Below, piece after piece: positions 51,189 to 59,210 of a stretch of DNA of 64,000 nucleotides. The DNA comes from Nocardia salmonicida NBRC 13393. GTDB lineage: Bacteria > Actinomycetota > Actinomycetes > Mycobacteriales > Mycobacteriaceae. The notes under the pieces were generated by a model that saw nothing but the letters and a program-made list of their open reading frames with translations, made no database searches and had not been told where the DNA came from. How positions within the stretch are numbered: the first letter of the stretch is position 1; the number at the start of each line of letters is the position of its first letter. The stretch lies in contig NZ_BDBR01000046.1 of NCBI RefSeq assembly GCF_001613085.1, positions 1 to 64,000 on the forward strand. The letters run 5' to 3'. The position numbers were made by a program, and so were the translations under genes.

Positions 51189-52951
51189 GGGATCCTCCGC
51201 CACTGTGCCGTATCACCGAAGATGCCGACCTGGATCGCGCCCGACAGCGACACACCGTCGACGCGCGGACCGGCCGCCGCGACGACGTTGTCCTGCACGA
51301 TCGGCAACACGGTCGACAGTTCCCAGAGCCGAGGCTCGGATTCGGCCAGGATCCGCGGCACATCGAACCCGCGCAGGGCTTCGTCGATCGAGGGCTGCAG
51401 GGTCGGGTCGCACACCCCGCCGATATTGCTCGGCGCCTGGCGGTAAGCCTCCGCCGCGGCCAGCGCGGGACCTTCGGCGCCTGCCGGTACGACCGGCGGG
51501 CAGCCGTAACGCGAGGCCAGTGCGGTGGCCGGGTCGCCGCCTGCCAGCTCCCAGCCGACGATGGCGTCGATCGAGGATTCGGTGAGGTCCTTGCCGTACA
51601 GCTCGTCGGCGGGCAGGCCGCGCACGGTGGCATCGATTCCGGCACTGCGCAATTGGTCGGCGGCGGTATTGGCGACGGCCAGCGCCGACGCGTCCTCGGT
51701 GACCGCGCCGATCCGCACCGACAGCCCCTTGCCGTTGCGCGCCACCGAGCGCGGGCGCGGCGCGGGCGAGGTGGGCGAACCGGTCTGCGGCGTCTCCGGC
51801 GCGCGGCCGTAACCGGCCTCGGCCAGCAGCGCGAACGCTTCCTCGGCGGTCATCCGCGGCGGCGCGGTGGGCACGTAGCCTGGGCTCGATGGCGAAAGTA
51901 CTTGTGCGCGTGCGGGTTCCACCCAGCCGCCGGTCTGCGCGCCGACGGTCGCCAACAGGGCGGGGTCGAGCAGCGCGAGCACCGCCTTGCGGACCCGGAC
52001 ATCGGCGAGGTCGCCGGAGCGGCCGTTGAGCGCGAGTTGCATTTCACGGGCCTGCGGCATGATCGTGGTGCGCACCGACGGGATCGCGGCCAGTTGCGCC
52101 TGGGTCGCCACGCCGCCGTGCACGAGCGCCATCTGCGCGTCTCCGGTGCGCAGCGATTCGGCCAGCTGCGAGGGCGTGCCGCCACGACGGAACTGGATCT
52201 GATCCGGCGAAGCCGGGGTGCCCCAGAAACGGTCGTTGCGTTCGAGCAGGATCTCGTCGCGCCCGCGATCGACCGATTTGATGGTGAAATTGCCGCCCGA
52301 GACCGGAATCTTGTCGACCAGGCCGCTGGTGAACCCACCCGGGGAGTCCTTCACCAGGTGCGAGGGCAGCAGGTTCGAGAACAGTTCACGCCAGGCGGGA
52401 TACGGCTGCGCCATGGTCACCGTGACCGTTTTGCCGCCACCCGAGGACGCCACATCCGAGATGAGCCGGTAACCGGCCGGATCGACCACGCCGGGCTGGC
52501 TGATCATCTGCTGCCAGAGGAATCGGAAGTCCTCGGCCGCGATCGGCGCGCCGTCGGACCAATTGGCCTGGTTGCGCAGGGTGTAGGTGATGGTGAACGG
52601 CTCCTGCGCTGTCACATCGGCCGACACGATCAGCGAGGTATCGGGCACCCACTCGACCAGACCCGGATGCACGGGACTCGGCGCGGCACGGAACGGGCTC
52701 GGCAGCACCATCGAACTCACCGCGCTGGTCACCGGCGACTGATCCGAGCGCAGATGCGGATTGAACCCGATCCCGATGTCGTCGATCGCGACGACCACGG
52801 TGTTCTTCCCCGGCTTGACCTGGGTGGTCTTGGGAGAGTCGGACGACTCGATCGGCGGTGGCGGATTCGCCGTGCAACCGGCCACGACCGCCGTCGAGGC
52901 GATCATCGCCAGCACCATCGCACGCCACCCTGCGTGCCGCCCCGAACTCAC
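51185..52951 (-). CDS. lpqW: lipoprotein LpqW, PIM/LAM biosynthesis regulator
   Basis: A 588-residue lipoprotein of the periplasmic substrate-binding (SBP_bac_5) fold. The lipobox is VVAGC with C26 as lipidation site, followed by NPPPPIESSDS. The domain includes VVVAIDDIGIGFNPHLRSDQ and the family motif TYTLRNQANWSDGAPIAAEDF. In mycobacteria LpqW directs intermediates between PIM and lipoarabinomannan by acting on PimE. pimE lies in the same window at 55589. The GTG at 52951 is 7 bases after a TAGAGT hexamer; upstream TTG 52969 and GTG 52960 fall in or before it. Matches Rv1166. Confidence 0.9.
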   Translation of the reverse strand: MSSGRHAGWRAMVLAMIASTAVVAGCTANPPPPIESSDSPKTTQVKPGKNTVVVAIDDIGIGFNPHLRSDQSPVTSAVSSMVLPSPFRAAPSPVHPGLVEWVPDTSLIVSADVTAQEPFTITYTLRNQANWSDGAPIAAEDFRFLWQQMISQPGVVDPAGYRLISDVASSGGGKTVTVTMAQPYPAWRELFSNLLPSHLVKDSPGGFTSGLVDKIPVSGGNFTIKSVDRGRDEILLERNDRFWGTPASPDQIQFRRGGTPSQLAESLRTGDAQMALVHGGVATQAQLAAIPSVRTTIMPQAREMQLALNGRSGDLADVRVRKAVLALLDPALLATVGAQTGGWVEPARAQVLSPSSPGYVPTAPPRMTAEEAFALLAEAGYGRAPETPQTGSPTSPAPRPRSVARNGKGLSVRIGAVTEDASALAVANTAADQLRSAGIDATVRGLPADELYGKDLTESSIDAIVGWELAGGDPATALASRYGCPPVVPAGAEGPALAAAEAYRQAPSNIGGVCDPTLQPSIDEALRGFDVPRILAESEPRLWELSTVLPIVQDNVVAAAGPRVDGVSLSGAIQVGIFGDTAQWRRIP

Positions 52952-52958
52952 CTTGCGC

Positions 52959-52964
52959 ACTCTA
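52959..52964 (-). promoter_or_regulatory. -10 hexamer TAGAGT, leaderless lpqW promoter
   Basis: On the minus strand TAGAGT is followed by GCGCAAG and the GTG at 52951. It fixes the likely start and probably serves lpqW-mshB. Confidence 0.55.
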
Positions 52965-53012
52965 CCCAACCCCTCGATCGGCTGCCGTTCGGCCAGTACA
53001 GGCCTACGAAAA

Positions 53013-53051
53013 GGCGTCGGCCGGGTCCGTTTCCGGTACCCGGCCGACGCC
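53013..53051 (-). terminator. rho-independent terminator after typA
   Basis: GGCGTCGGCCGGGT (53013-53026) and ACCCGGCCGACGCC (53038-53051) form a perfect 14-bp stem with an 11-base loop. On the minus strand it starts 18 bases after the typA stop and is followed by TTTTCG, so it terminates typA. Confidence 0.85.
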
Positions 53052-53069
53052 GTTCGAAACTACTGCTGC

Positions 53070-54971
53070 CTAGTTCGCGGCGGCCTTGTCGCGAGCCTTG
53101 CGACGCGACAGGTCGCGGGCCCGCTCGTTGGCGCCGAGGACGAGCTTGCGCACGCGAACCACCTCGGGGGTGACCTCCACGCACTCGTCTTCGGTGCAGA
53201 ACTCCATCGCCAGCTCGAGATCGAGCTGCAACGGCTTGGCCATGGTCTCGAAGGTGTCCGCGTTGGCGCTGCGCATGTTGGTCAGCTTCTTCTCGCGGGT
53301 CACGTTGATATCGAGATCCTCGGCGCGCGGGTTGATACCCACGACCATGCCCTCGTAGGTGTCGGCGCCCGGCTCGACGAAGAACTGACCACGGTCGGCC
53401 AGCTGGATCATCGCGAACGGGGTGACGGTGCCCGCGCGGTCGGAGACCAGCGAACCGGTGTGGCGGGCGCGGATCTCACCGGCCCACGGCGCGTAACCGT
53501 GGGCGACGGCGTTGGCGATGCCGGTGCCGCGGGTTTCGGTGAGGAACACGGTGCGGAAGCCGATCAGGCCACGCGAGGGGACGATGAACTCCATGCGCAC
53601 CCAGCCGGCGGCGTGGTTGCTCATCTGCACCATCTTGCCCTTGCGAGCGGCCAGCAGCTGAGTGATCGCGCCGAGGTACTCGTCGGGGCAGTCGATGGTC
53701 AGCTCTTCGAACGGCTCGTGGGTCTTGCCGTCGACCTGCCTGGTGACCACCTGCGGCTTGCCGACGGTCAGTTCGAAGCCCTCACGACGCATCTGCTCGA
53801 CCAGGATGGCCAGCGCCAGCTCACCACGACCCTGCACCTCCCAGGCGTCGGGACGGCCGATGTCGAGCACGCGCAGCGACACGTTGCCGATGAGCTCGGC
53901 ATCAAGGCGCGACTTGAGCATGCGGGCGGTGAGCTTGTGGCCCTGCACCCGGCCGACCAGCGGCGAGGTGTTGGTGCCGATGACCACCGAGATGGCGGGC
54001 TCGTCGACGGTGATGCGCGGCAGCGCGATCGGGTTCTCCGGATCGGCGAGGGTGTCGCCGATCATGATGTCGGGGATACCGGCGATGGCGACGATGTCGC
54101 CCGCCTCGGCGACCTCGCCGGGCTGACGCTCCACACCGATCGTCTGCAGCAGTTCGGTGATCTTGACCGTCTTGGCGCCGTCGGCGTTGATCCAGGTGAC
54201 GTTCTGACCCTTGCGCAGCTCGCCCGCGTAGATGCGGACCAGGGCCAGACGACCGAGGAACGCCGACGCGTCGAGGTTGGTGACGTGGGCCTGCAGCGGC
54301 GCGTCCTTGTTGCTCTTCGGTGCCGGGATGTAGTCCATCAGCACCTCGAACAGGGCGTCGAGGTTCTCGGCGTCGGGAGCGGAACCGTTTTCCGGCTCCA
54401 CCTTCGAGGCCTTGCCCTCACGGCCCGAGGCGTAGAGGACCGGCAGGTCGAGCGCCAGCTCGGCGGCTTCGGCGGCCTCGTCGTCGAGGTCGGAGGCCAG
54501 GTCGAGCAGCAAGTCGTGCGACTCGGAGACGACCTCGGCGATGCGGGCGTCGGGACGGTCGGTCTTGTTCACGACCAGGATGACCGGCAGCTTGGCCGCG
54601 AGGGCCTTGCGCAGTACGAAACGGGTCTGGGGCAGCGGGCCCTCGGACGCGTCGACGAGCAGCACGACACCGTCGACCATGGAAAGGCCGCGTTCGACCT
54701 CGCCACCGAAGTCGGCGTGGCCGGGGGTGTCGATCACGTTGATGACGGTGAGAGAACCGTCGGGGTTATGGCGATGGACGGCGGTGTTCTTCGCGAGAAT
54801 GGTGATGCCCTTCTCGCGCTCGAGATCACCGGAGTCCATGACGCGGTCGACCAGTTCGGCTCGCTCAGCGAACGCGCCCGACTGACGAAGCATGGCGTCA
54901 ACCAGCGTCGTCTTGCCGTGGTCGACGTGGGCCACGATGGCGACGTTGCGAAAATCGCGTGAAGACGACAC
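53070..54971 (-). CDS. typA: ribosome-associated GTPase TypA/BipA
   Basis: A 633-residue translational GTPase. The G motifs are visible: G1 IVAHVDHGKTT, G2 EREKGITILAKNT, G3 DTPGHADFGGEVER, G4 VVNKTDRPDA. Then come the beta-barrel domain, the EF-G-like domains and the C-terminal domain specific to BipA (WAGEIRARHTGSLVSD, GTVTPFAMIQLADRGQF). It is involved in 50S assembly and stress adaptation. GTG 54971 is chosen because AGGAGGA is 7 bases before it; the ATG at 55013 is upstream of that site. Divergent from the small Cys/Lys-rich gene. Matches Rv1165. Confidence 0.93.
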   Translation of the reverse strand: MSSSRDFRNVAIVAHVDHGKTTLVDAMLRQSGAFAERAELVDRVMDSGDLEREKGITILAKNTAVHRHNPDGSLTVINVIDTPGHADFGGEVERGLSMVDGVVLLVDASEGPLPQTRFVLRKALAAKLPVILVVNKTDRPDARIAEVVSESHDLLLDLASDLDDEAAEAAELALDLPVLYASGREGKASKVEPENGSAPDAENLDALFEVLMDYIPAPKSNKDAPLQAHVTNLDASAFLGRLALVRIYAGELRKGQNVTWINADGAKTVKITELLQTIGVERQPGEVAEAGDIVAIAGIPDIMIGDTLADPENPIALPRITVDEPAISVVIGTNTSPLVGRVQGHKLTARMLKSRLDAELIGNVSLRVLDIGRPDAWEVQGRGELALAILVEQMRREGFELTVGKPQVVTRQVDGKTHEPFEELTIDCPDEYLGAITQLLAARKGKMVQMSNHAAGWVRMEFIVPSRGLIGFRTVFLTETRGTGIANAVAHGYAPWAGEIRARHTGSLVSDRAGTVTPFAMIQLADRGQFFVEPGADTYEGMVVGINPRAEDLDINVTREKKLTNMRSANADTFETMAKPLQLDLELAMEFCTEDECVEVTPEVVRVRKLVLGANERARDLSRRKARDKAAAN

Positions 54972-55083
54972 GCCTGGATCCTCCTGCTGTTGGGGTATTT
55001 GGCGCGCATTCATCTGGCATCGCGGCCTGTTACAGCCTACCGGTACCCCGGTGACAGTCTCGTGTCAGGCTTTGTACTTAGGC

Positions 55084-55089
55084 TACGCT
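55084..55089 (+). promoter_or_regulatory. -10 hexamer TACGCT before small Cys/Lys-rich gene
   Basis: TACGCT is followed by 7 bases and the ATG at 55097, fitting a leaderless transcript. Confidence 0.5.
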
Positions 55090-55096
55090 AACTCCC

Positions 55097-55273
55097 ATGG
55101 GCAAGGTGAAGGCGAAGAAGGTCTCGAGCCTGAAGCCGAAGAAAAAGTGCTGCAGGAAGAAGACGCGCTGCTTCAAATGCCCCGTCGTCATCATGCGAAT
55201 GAAGAAGGCCGAGGCCGCCGGAACAAGCGGTAAAGATCTCAAAAAGGCCTTGAAGTTGGCGCGCGCCAAGTAG
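55097..55273 (+). CDS. 58-residue Lys/Cys-rich small protein
   Basis: A very basic protein of 58 residues: about 20 are Lys or Arg. Four cysteines are grouped as KKCCRKKTRCFKC (C18, C19, C25, C28), a plausible zinc-binding knuckle. The C-terminal half is helical (GKDLKKALKLARAK). A short basic protein with a CxxC pair suggests an RNA- or ribosome-associated factor, perhaps linked to the divergent typA, but this is inference. I recall similar conserved actinobacterial ORFs without assigned function. It starts 7 bases after a TACGCT hexamer, and the dehydratase gene follows 21 bases later. Confidence 0.72.
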   Translation: MGKVKAKKVSSLKPKKKCCRKKTRCFKCPVVIMRMKKAEAAGTSGKDLKKALKLARAK

Positions 55274-55294
55274 GCGGAGGGGTACAACCGAGGT

Positions 55295-55582
55295 ATGAGT
55301 ACCCCGTTGCTCTCCGCCCCCGAACTCACCATCGCGCTGGCCACTCTTCCGGAGTGGTCACGCGAGGGTGACGCGATCACCCGCACGGTGCAGGCACCGA
55401 GTTTCCTCGCCGGCATCGAGACGGTCCGCAAGGTCGCCACCGCGGCCGAAGCGGCCGATCATCATCCGGATATCGATATCCGTTGGCGCACACTGCGTTT
55501 CACGCTGAGTACGCATTCGGCCGGTGGGCTCACCGCGCTCGATACGGCGATGGCGCACACCATCGACGACCTCGTCGACTGA
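55295..55582 (+). CDS. pterin-4a-carbinolamine dehydratase-like protein
   Basis: A 95-residue PCD/DCoH-like protein. The signature EAADHHPDIDIRWRTLRFTLSTHSAGGLT-type region is present: AADHHPDIDIRW carries the HHP active-site histidines and LSTHSAGGLTALD the third. The start region ELTIALATLPEWSREGDAI matches the family N-terminus. True members dehydrate 4a-hydroxytetrahydropterin; in actinobacteria the physiological role is uncertain. Corresponds to Rv1159A, next to pimE as in M. tuberculosis; the two genes converge with 6 bases between their stops. Confidence 0.88.
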   Translation: MSTPLLSAPELTIALATLPEWSREGDAITRTVQAPSFLAGIETVRKVATAAEAADHHPDIDIRWRTLRFTLSTHSAGGLTALDTAMAHTIDDLVD

Positions 55583-55588
55583 CAAGCG

Positions 55589-56935
55589 TCAGCTCGCGGG
55601 CACCTCGGCCGTGCGACGGCCGGGGAGTTGCGCGCGCAGGCTGTCGCGGCCACGCCAGATCAGCCAGCCGAGCAGCACGAACACGCCGATCGCATCCACC
55701 GCGCCGAGCCAGGCCAACGGCCACGGGCGCGGGATGGTCCAGATCGTCGGCTGCGCGAACGAGAGCACCCACGGCACGCCGACCAGCATCGTCAGCACCC
55801 AGAACCCCGCGATGATCCGCGCGACGCGCTCGGCCCGCAGCGGCCCGTAGAGCAGCCACAGCACCGTCGGGATCAGCCACACCCAGTGGTGTGACCAGGA
55901 GATCGGCGAGATCATCAGCCCGAACAGCTGCACCAGCACCAGGGTGCCGAGCCGGTCGTCGGGGCCGAGGGTGCGCCACGCGCAGAACGCCAGCACCGTC
56001 GTGACCACGACGGCGGCAAGCCACCACGGCCCGGACTGCACGTCGTAGCCGAGGATGCGGCTCAGCGCACCGCGCAGCGACTGGTTCCACACCGAGCCCA
56101 CCGGGCCGATCCGGTCGGCGTCGCCGAGCAGGGTGCCGAAATAGCGTTTCGCCTCGTGTGCATTGATGAGAAAGCTCACAGCGACGGTCAGCCCGAAGGC
56201 CGCCGCCGACCACAGCACTGTCGCCCAGCGCCGCCGCGCCACGAAATACAGGCCGGTGATGGCCGGGGTCAGCTTGATGCCCGCGATCACGCCGACGAGG
56301 GTGCCCGAGATCCACCAGCGCGCACTGCGCACGGCCAGCATCGCGCCGAGCACCAGGAACACATTCACCTGGCCGTAGTCGATCGTGGTTCGCACCGGCT
56401 CGAGCCACACGCCGAGCGCCGTCCAGCCGACGGCCGCGGTGATCCACGGCGTCTGCTTCGCCTTCTCCGCGCCGAGGAGCAGCTCGAAGCTGATCCGGAT
56501 CACCCCGTAGAGCGCGGCGACCGTGGCCAGCATCCAGCCGACCGCCACGAGGGTGAACGGCAGATAGTGCAGCGGGAAGAACACCAGCGCGGCGAACGGC
56601 GGATAGGTGAACGGCAGCGGGAAGTCCGGCGTCACCTCCGAGTAGGTGAAGTCGTAGAGCCGATCGGTGAGCAGTGACGCCGACCCGTCCACGTAGACGT
56701 GCAGATCGACGACATTGAGCCCGTTCGGGGCGAAGAGCATCCAGGCCAACCGGGCGAGCACGGACAGTCCGAGCAGCGCGAGAGCCCATCGGAGGTGTCT
56801 GTTCAAAGCCAGGCTTTCGGTCGGATGGGTGGCGCCGGGCGCCGTTTCACGGTGCTCCGCTACTTTAACCGGGCGTCGATCGACCCCCGCGCGCACCGGC
56901 TGCGACGACACCATCGGTAACATTTGCATCAACAT
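55589..56935 (-). CDS. pimE: polyprenyl-phosphate-mannose-dependent mannosyltransferase PimE
   Basis: A GT-C family integral membrane enzyme of about 448 residues with some ten transmembrane helices. The catalytic Asp is in NVVDLHVYVDG, between the first helix and the loop. It adds the fifth mannose (alpha-1,2) to PIM4 using polyprenyl-phosphomannose, the step that leads to polar PIM5/PIM6. LpqW, encoded in the same window, regulates this enzyme in mycobacteria. The true start is uncertain: ATGs at 56935, 56929 and 56923 and a GTG at 56911 are all possible. Matches Rv1159. Confidence 0.88.
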   Translation of the reverse strand: MLMQMLPMVSSQPVRAGVDRRPVKVAEHRETAPGATHPTESLALNRHLRWALALLGLSVLARLAWMLFAPNGLNVVDLHVYVDGSASLLTDRLYDFTYSEVTPDFPLPFTYPPFAALVFFPLHYLPFTLVAVGWMLATVAALYGVIRISFELLLGAEKAKQTPWITAAVGWTALGVWLEPVRTTIDYGQVNVFLVLGAMLAVRSARWWISGTLVGVIAGIKLTPAITGLYFVARRRWATVLWSAAAFGLTVAVSFLINAHEAKRYFGTLLGDADRIGPVGSVWNQSLRGALSRILGYDVQSGPWWLAAVVVTTVLAFCAWRTLGPDDRLGTLVLVQLFGLMISPISWSHHWVWLIPTVLWLLYGPLRAERVARIIAGFWVLTMLVGVPWVLSFAQPTIWTIPRPWPLAWLGAVDAIGVFVLLGWLIWRGRDSLRAQLPGRRTAEVPAS

Positions 56936-57107
56936 CCCCAGGTGTAACGCCAGTCAGGGCTAGCGTCGATGAGCATGGTTTCGGCCGGTGATCCGCTCAG
57001 GGCCCGGCGGCTGTACAACACGGCAGCGTTGTCCTTAGAGTGACCCCCGACATGTTGGGGTCGACAACCCTCGCCCATCGCAAACCGAGGTAAGGACGGC
57101 TAGACAA

Positions 57108-57887
57108 GTGCTTCGTAGCCGAGGATCGCGGATCGCAACGACCGCTCTCGCCATCGCTGCCGGTGCCATGCTGGCCGCGCCCGCATCGACCATCGCCGCG
57201 CCCGCGCCCGCCCCACAGGCGGCGCCGATCAGCGTCCCGATGGTGCCAGAAGGCGTTCCGGTCGACGCGCTAGCCGCCTTCGCCCCCGCCGTGGCCGGCC
57301 TGGTAGCGGGCCCGGCCGACGTCGCCAGCCCACAGACCGCCCTGCTCGATCAGGCGCGCGCACTGCTGGCAACGCTGAACCTGCCGCCCGCCATCAAGGC
57401 CACCCTCGAGCGGATCATCACCTTCCTCGACGGCAGCGGCGGCGGCGGTCCCGAACTCCCGCAGGACGGCCCGGCCATCGCGCAGTTCCTGTACCCGACG
57501 ATCGGCAAGGGCTGCATCGGCGACGGCGCCGATTCGGTCGGCACCGCGCTCGCGGTCGCCGGTCCGGCGCAGCTGCCCCCGCCCGGCCCCGCCGCCGGGC
57601 AGGCCGGTTTCGTGTTCACCGCGCTCGGCACCAAGGCGCCGACCGGTGAGCAGAACCCGCCGATGACGGTGCAGTGGCTCAACCTCGACACCCGTCAGTC
57701 CGCGATTCAGACGCTGACCGACGAGGCCAAGATCAACCCCGGCGGTCCGGCCACCCTGTCGGCCATCGCGAACACCGGCCACGGCCGCGTCGTCGCGGTG
57801 ATCTCGGGTTCGCTCACCACCGCCGCCGAGGGCGCCGCACCGCGCACCTGCACGTTCATGCCGACCCTCGGCTTCTTCACCGTCTAG
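57108..57887 (+). CDS. secreted Ala/Pro-rich protein
   Basis: A 259-residue exported protein. A signal peptide (about residues 1-31; IATTALAIAAGAMLAAPASTIAA) is followed by an Ala/Pro-rich stretch. The rest is beta-rich, with a conserved-looking core QDGPAIAQFLYPTIGKGCIG, GKGC and a second Cys (RTCTFMPTLGF) that could form a disulfide. It resembles the Ala/Pro-rich exported proteins encoded next to pimE in M. tuberculosis (Rv1157c/Rv1158c), but I cannot say which. No enzymatic motif is visible. A strong terminator follows the stop. Confidence 0.6.
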   Translation: MLRSRGSRIATTALAIAAGAMLAAPASTIAAPAPAPQAAPISVPMVPEGVPVDALAAFAPAVAGLVAGPADVASPQTALLDQARALLATLNLPPAIKATLERIITFLDGSGGGGPELPQDGPAIAQFLYPTIGKGCIGDGADSVGTALAVAGPAQLPPPGPAAGQAGFVFTALGTKAPTGEQNPPMTVQWLNLDTRQSAIQTLTDEAKINPGGPATLSAIANTGHGRVVAVISGSLTTAAEGAAPRTCTFMPTLGFFTV

Positions 57888-57898
57888 GTAGTACATCC

Positions 57899-57939
57899 AC
57901 TGAGCCCGGTTCGTTCCTCGCGAGCGAATCGGGCTCAGT
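57899..57939 (+). terminator. rho-independent terminator after Ala/Pro-rich protein
   Basis: ACTGAGCCCGGTTCG (57899-57913) pairs with CGAATCGGGCTCAGT (57925-57939), 15 pairs with one G-U, with an 11-base loop, followed by TGTTTTC. Confidence 0.85.
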
Positions 57940-57986
57940 TGTTTTCGGCTGTTCCCGCGGGCATCGCGATGTGGTAGACCGAGACG

Positions 57987-58334
57987 ATGGCGACCACGCA
58001 TGGATCTCGCAACATTCGGTCGACTCGCAGCAGCCGCTCGATTCTCTCCTACCGATCCGAGGGGTCGATCCTGTCGATCGGATCGGCCTATTCGGTGTTG
58101 TCCATCGGCAGCGTCGGCTCGGTGCTGTCCATCGGCTCGATCGGGTCGTTCGGGTCGGCGATCTCGTCGGGCTCGTTCGTCAGCTTGGGTTCGGCGCTGT
58201 CGGGGCTGTCACGCTGGTCGCTGCTGTCCTGGCTCGGGAACCATTCCGCACCCGACACCACGACACCGCTGTGCGTGATGCCCGACGACGAGCCCGACTT
58301 GCGTCACGGATCGACGTGCCACTGCCAGACCTGA
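57987..58334 (+). CDS. Ser/Ile/Gly tandem-repeat protein
   Basis: A 115-residue protein of which residues about 20-75 are short tandem repeats built on S-[IVL]-L-S-I-G-S-x-x-S (SILSIGSAYS, SVLSIGSVGS, SVLSIGSIGS), grading into SxGS-type units. A more conserved-looking cap LSRWSLLSWLGNH follows, and the end has acidic residues and two cysteines (HCQ). Such regular five- and ten-residue repeats suggest a small beta-solenoid. Repeats of this type occur in uncharacterised actinobacterial proteins. Its stop is one base from the stop of the convergent DUF1906 gene. There is no signal peptide, so it is probably cytosolic. Confidence 0.6.
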   Translation: MATTHGSRNIRSTRSSRSILSYRSEGSILSIGSAYSVLSIGSVGSVLSIGSIGSFGSAISSGSFVSLGSALSGLSRWSLLSWLGNHSAPDTTTPLCVMPDDEPDLRHGSTCHCQT

Positions 58335-58335
58335 T

Positions 58336-59046
58336 TCACCACTGGCCGTAGTCCTCGGCCAGCACCCGGTTCAGATCGACGCCGACGCCGTCGATCGAGC
58401 GCTTGTCGATCTCGAATTGGTGCAGGTGCGCGGAATCGTGCACGAAACCTCGCTCGGTGCCCCAGTTGTGTTGCCAGAACCAGGAACCGAGGCCCGCGTC
58501 GAGTGCGCGGTCGATGGTCGGCGCGTTGGCGTAGATGCCGACGAGGTCGGGTCCGAGCACCGACTGCCAACCCTCGATATAGGGCGCGATCATCTCGTCG
58601 AACTCTTCTTGCGACGGGTTGTCGTCGATGGAGGCGTAGATCGGCGCGGTGTCGGGTCCGCCCGCGGCGACGTGGATGGCCCAGCCGCGCTCGGCGTGTT
58701 CCTTGCCCGCTTCGAGGCCGCCGCGCCAGTCGGCCGTCGGGCCCTTACCGAACTGATAGTTCGACACGATCGACAGGCCGTTGGCCCACAGGTCCTCGAC
58801 CTCGGCGGCGAGCAGCGGCTTACCTTCCATCCACTCCGCGCCCGGCCTTCGCTCGGAGACATAGCGGATGACGCCGATATGGCCTTCGGCGGCGATCGAC
58901 GCGGCGGAGGGAACCCCCGCGGCGTAGTCGACCATGGTGCCGAAGGATTGGGCGCGGGCAGGGGCGGCGGCGAGGCCTGCGCCGATCGTGGCCGCGGCGG
59001 CGGCCAAGCCGAAGAACTTCCGCCGATTCACCGGAACAGAACGCAT
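58336..59046 (-). CDS. Tat-exported DUF1906 (Rv2525c-like) protein
   Basis: A 236-residue protein with a twin-arginine signal: NRRKFFGLAAAAATIG, cleaved near ARAQ. The mature domain is of the DUF1906/glycoside hydrolase-like type (TIM-barrel): GTMVDYAAGVPSAA, VIRYVSERRPGAEW, IVSNYQFGKGPTADWRGG and IYASIDDNPSQEEFDEM. The M. tuberculosis member Rv2525c is exported by Tat and affects cell-wall permeability. AAGGAG lies about 7 bases before the ATG at 59046. Its export would need the Tat system; tatB is in this window. It is convergent with the Ser/Ile/Gly repeat gene. Confidence 0.85.
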   Translation of the reverse strand: MRSVPVNRRKFFGLAAAAATIGAGLAAAPARAQSFGTMVDYAAGVPSAASIAAEGHIGVIRYVSERRPGAEWMEGKPLLAAEVEDLWANGLSIVSNYQFGKGPTADWRGGLEAGKEHAERGWAIHVAAGGPDTAPIYASIDDNPSQEEFDEMIAPYIEGWQSVLGPDLVGIYANAPTIDRALDAGLGSWFWQHNWGTERGFVHDSAHLHQFEIDKRSIDGVGVDLNRVLAEDYGQW

Positions 59047-59210
59047 CGCAGGACTCCTTCGCGCAAACCCGACCTTCAACCGGCAAGCGAACCCGGCGCG
59101 CCTTCCCCGAAAATCGCGCGCCGGGAGTCTGGAACGTGCGATTCATTGCACCACAACCCCAGGGGAACCACCAGAACCAACGGCAACATTCGCCCCACGA
59201 GTCACACGAC

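Noticed and set aside
52761..54962. A 733-codon plus-strand open frame
   Set aside because: It spans the antisense of lpqW and typA, both with complete motifs; the plus-strand protein is a shadow.
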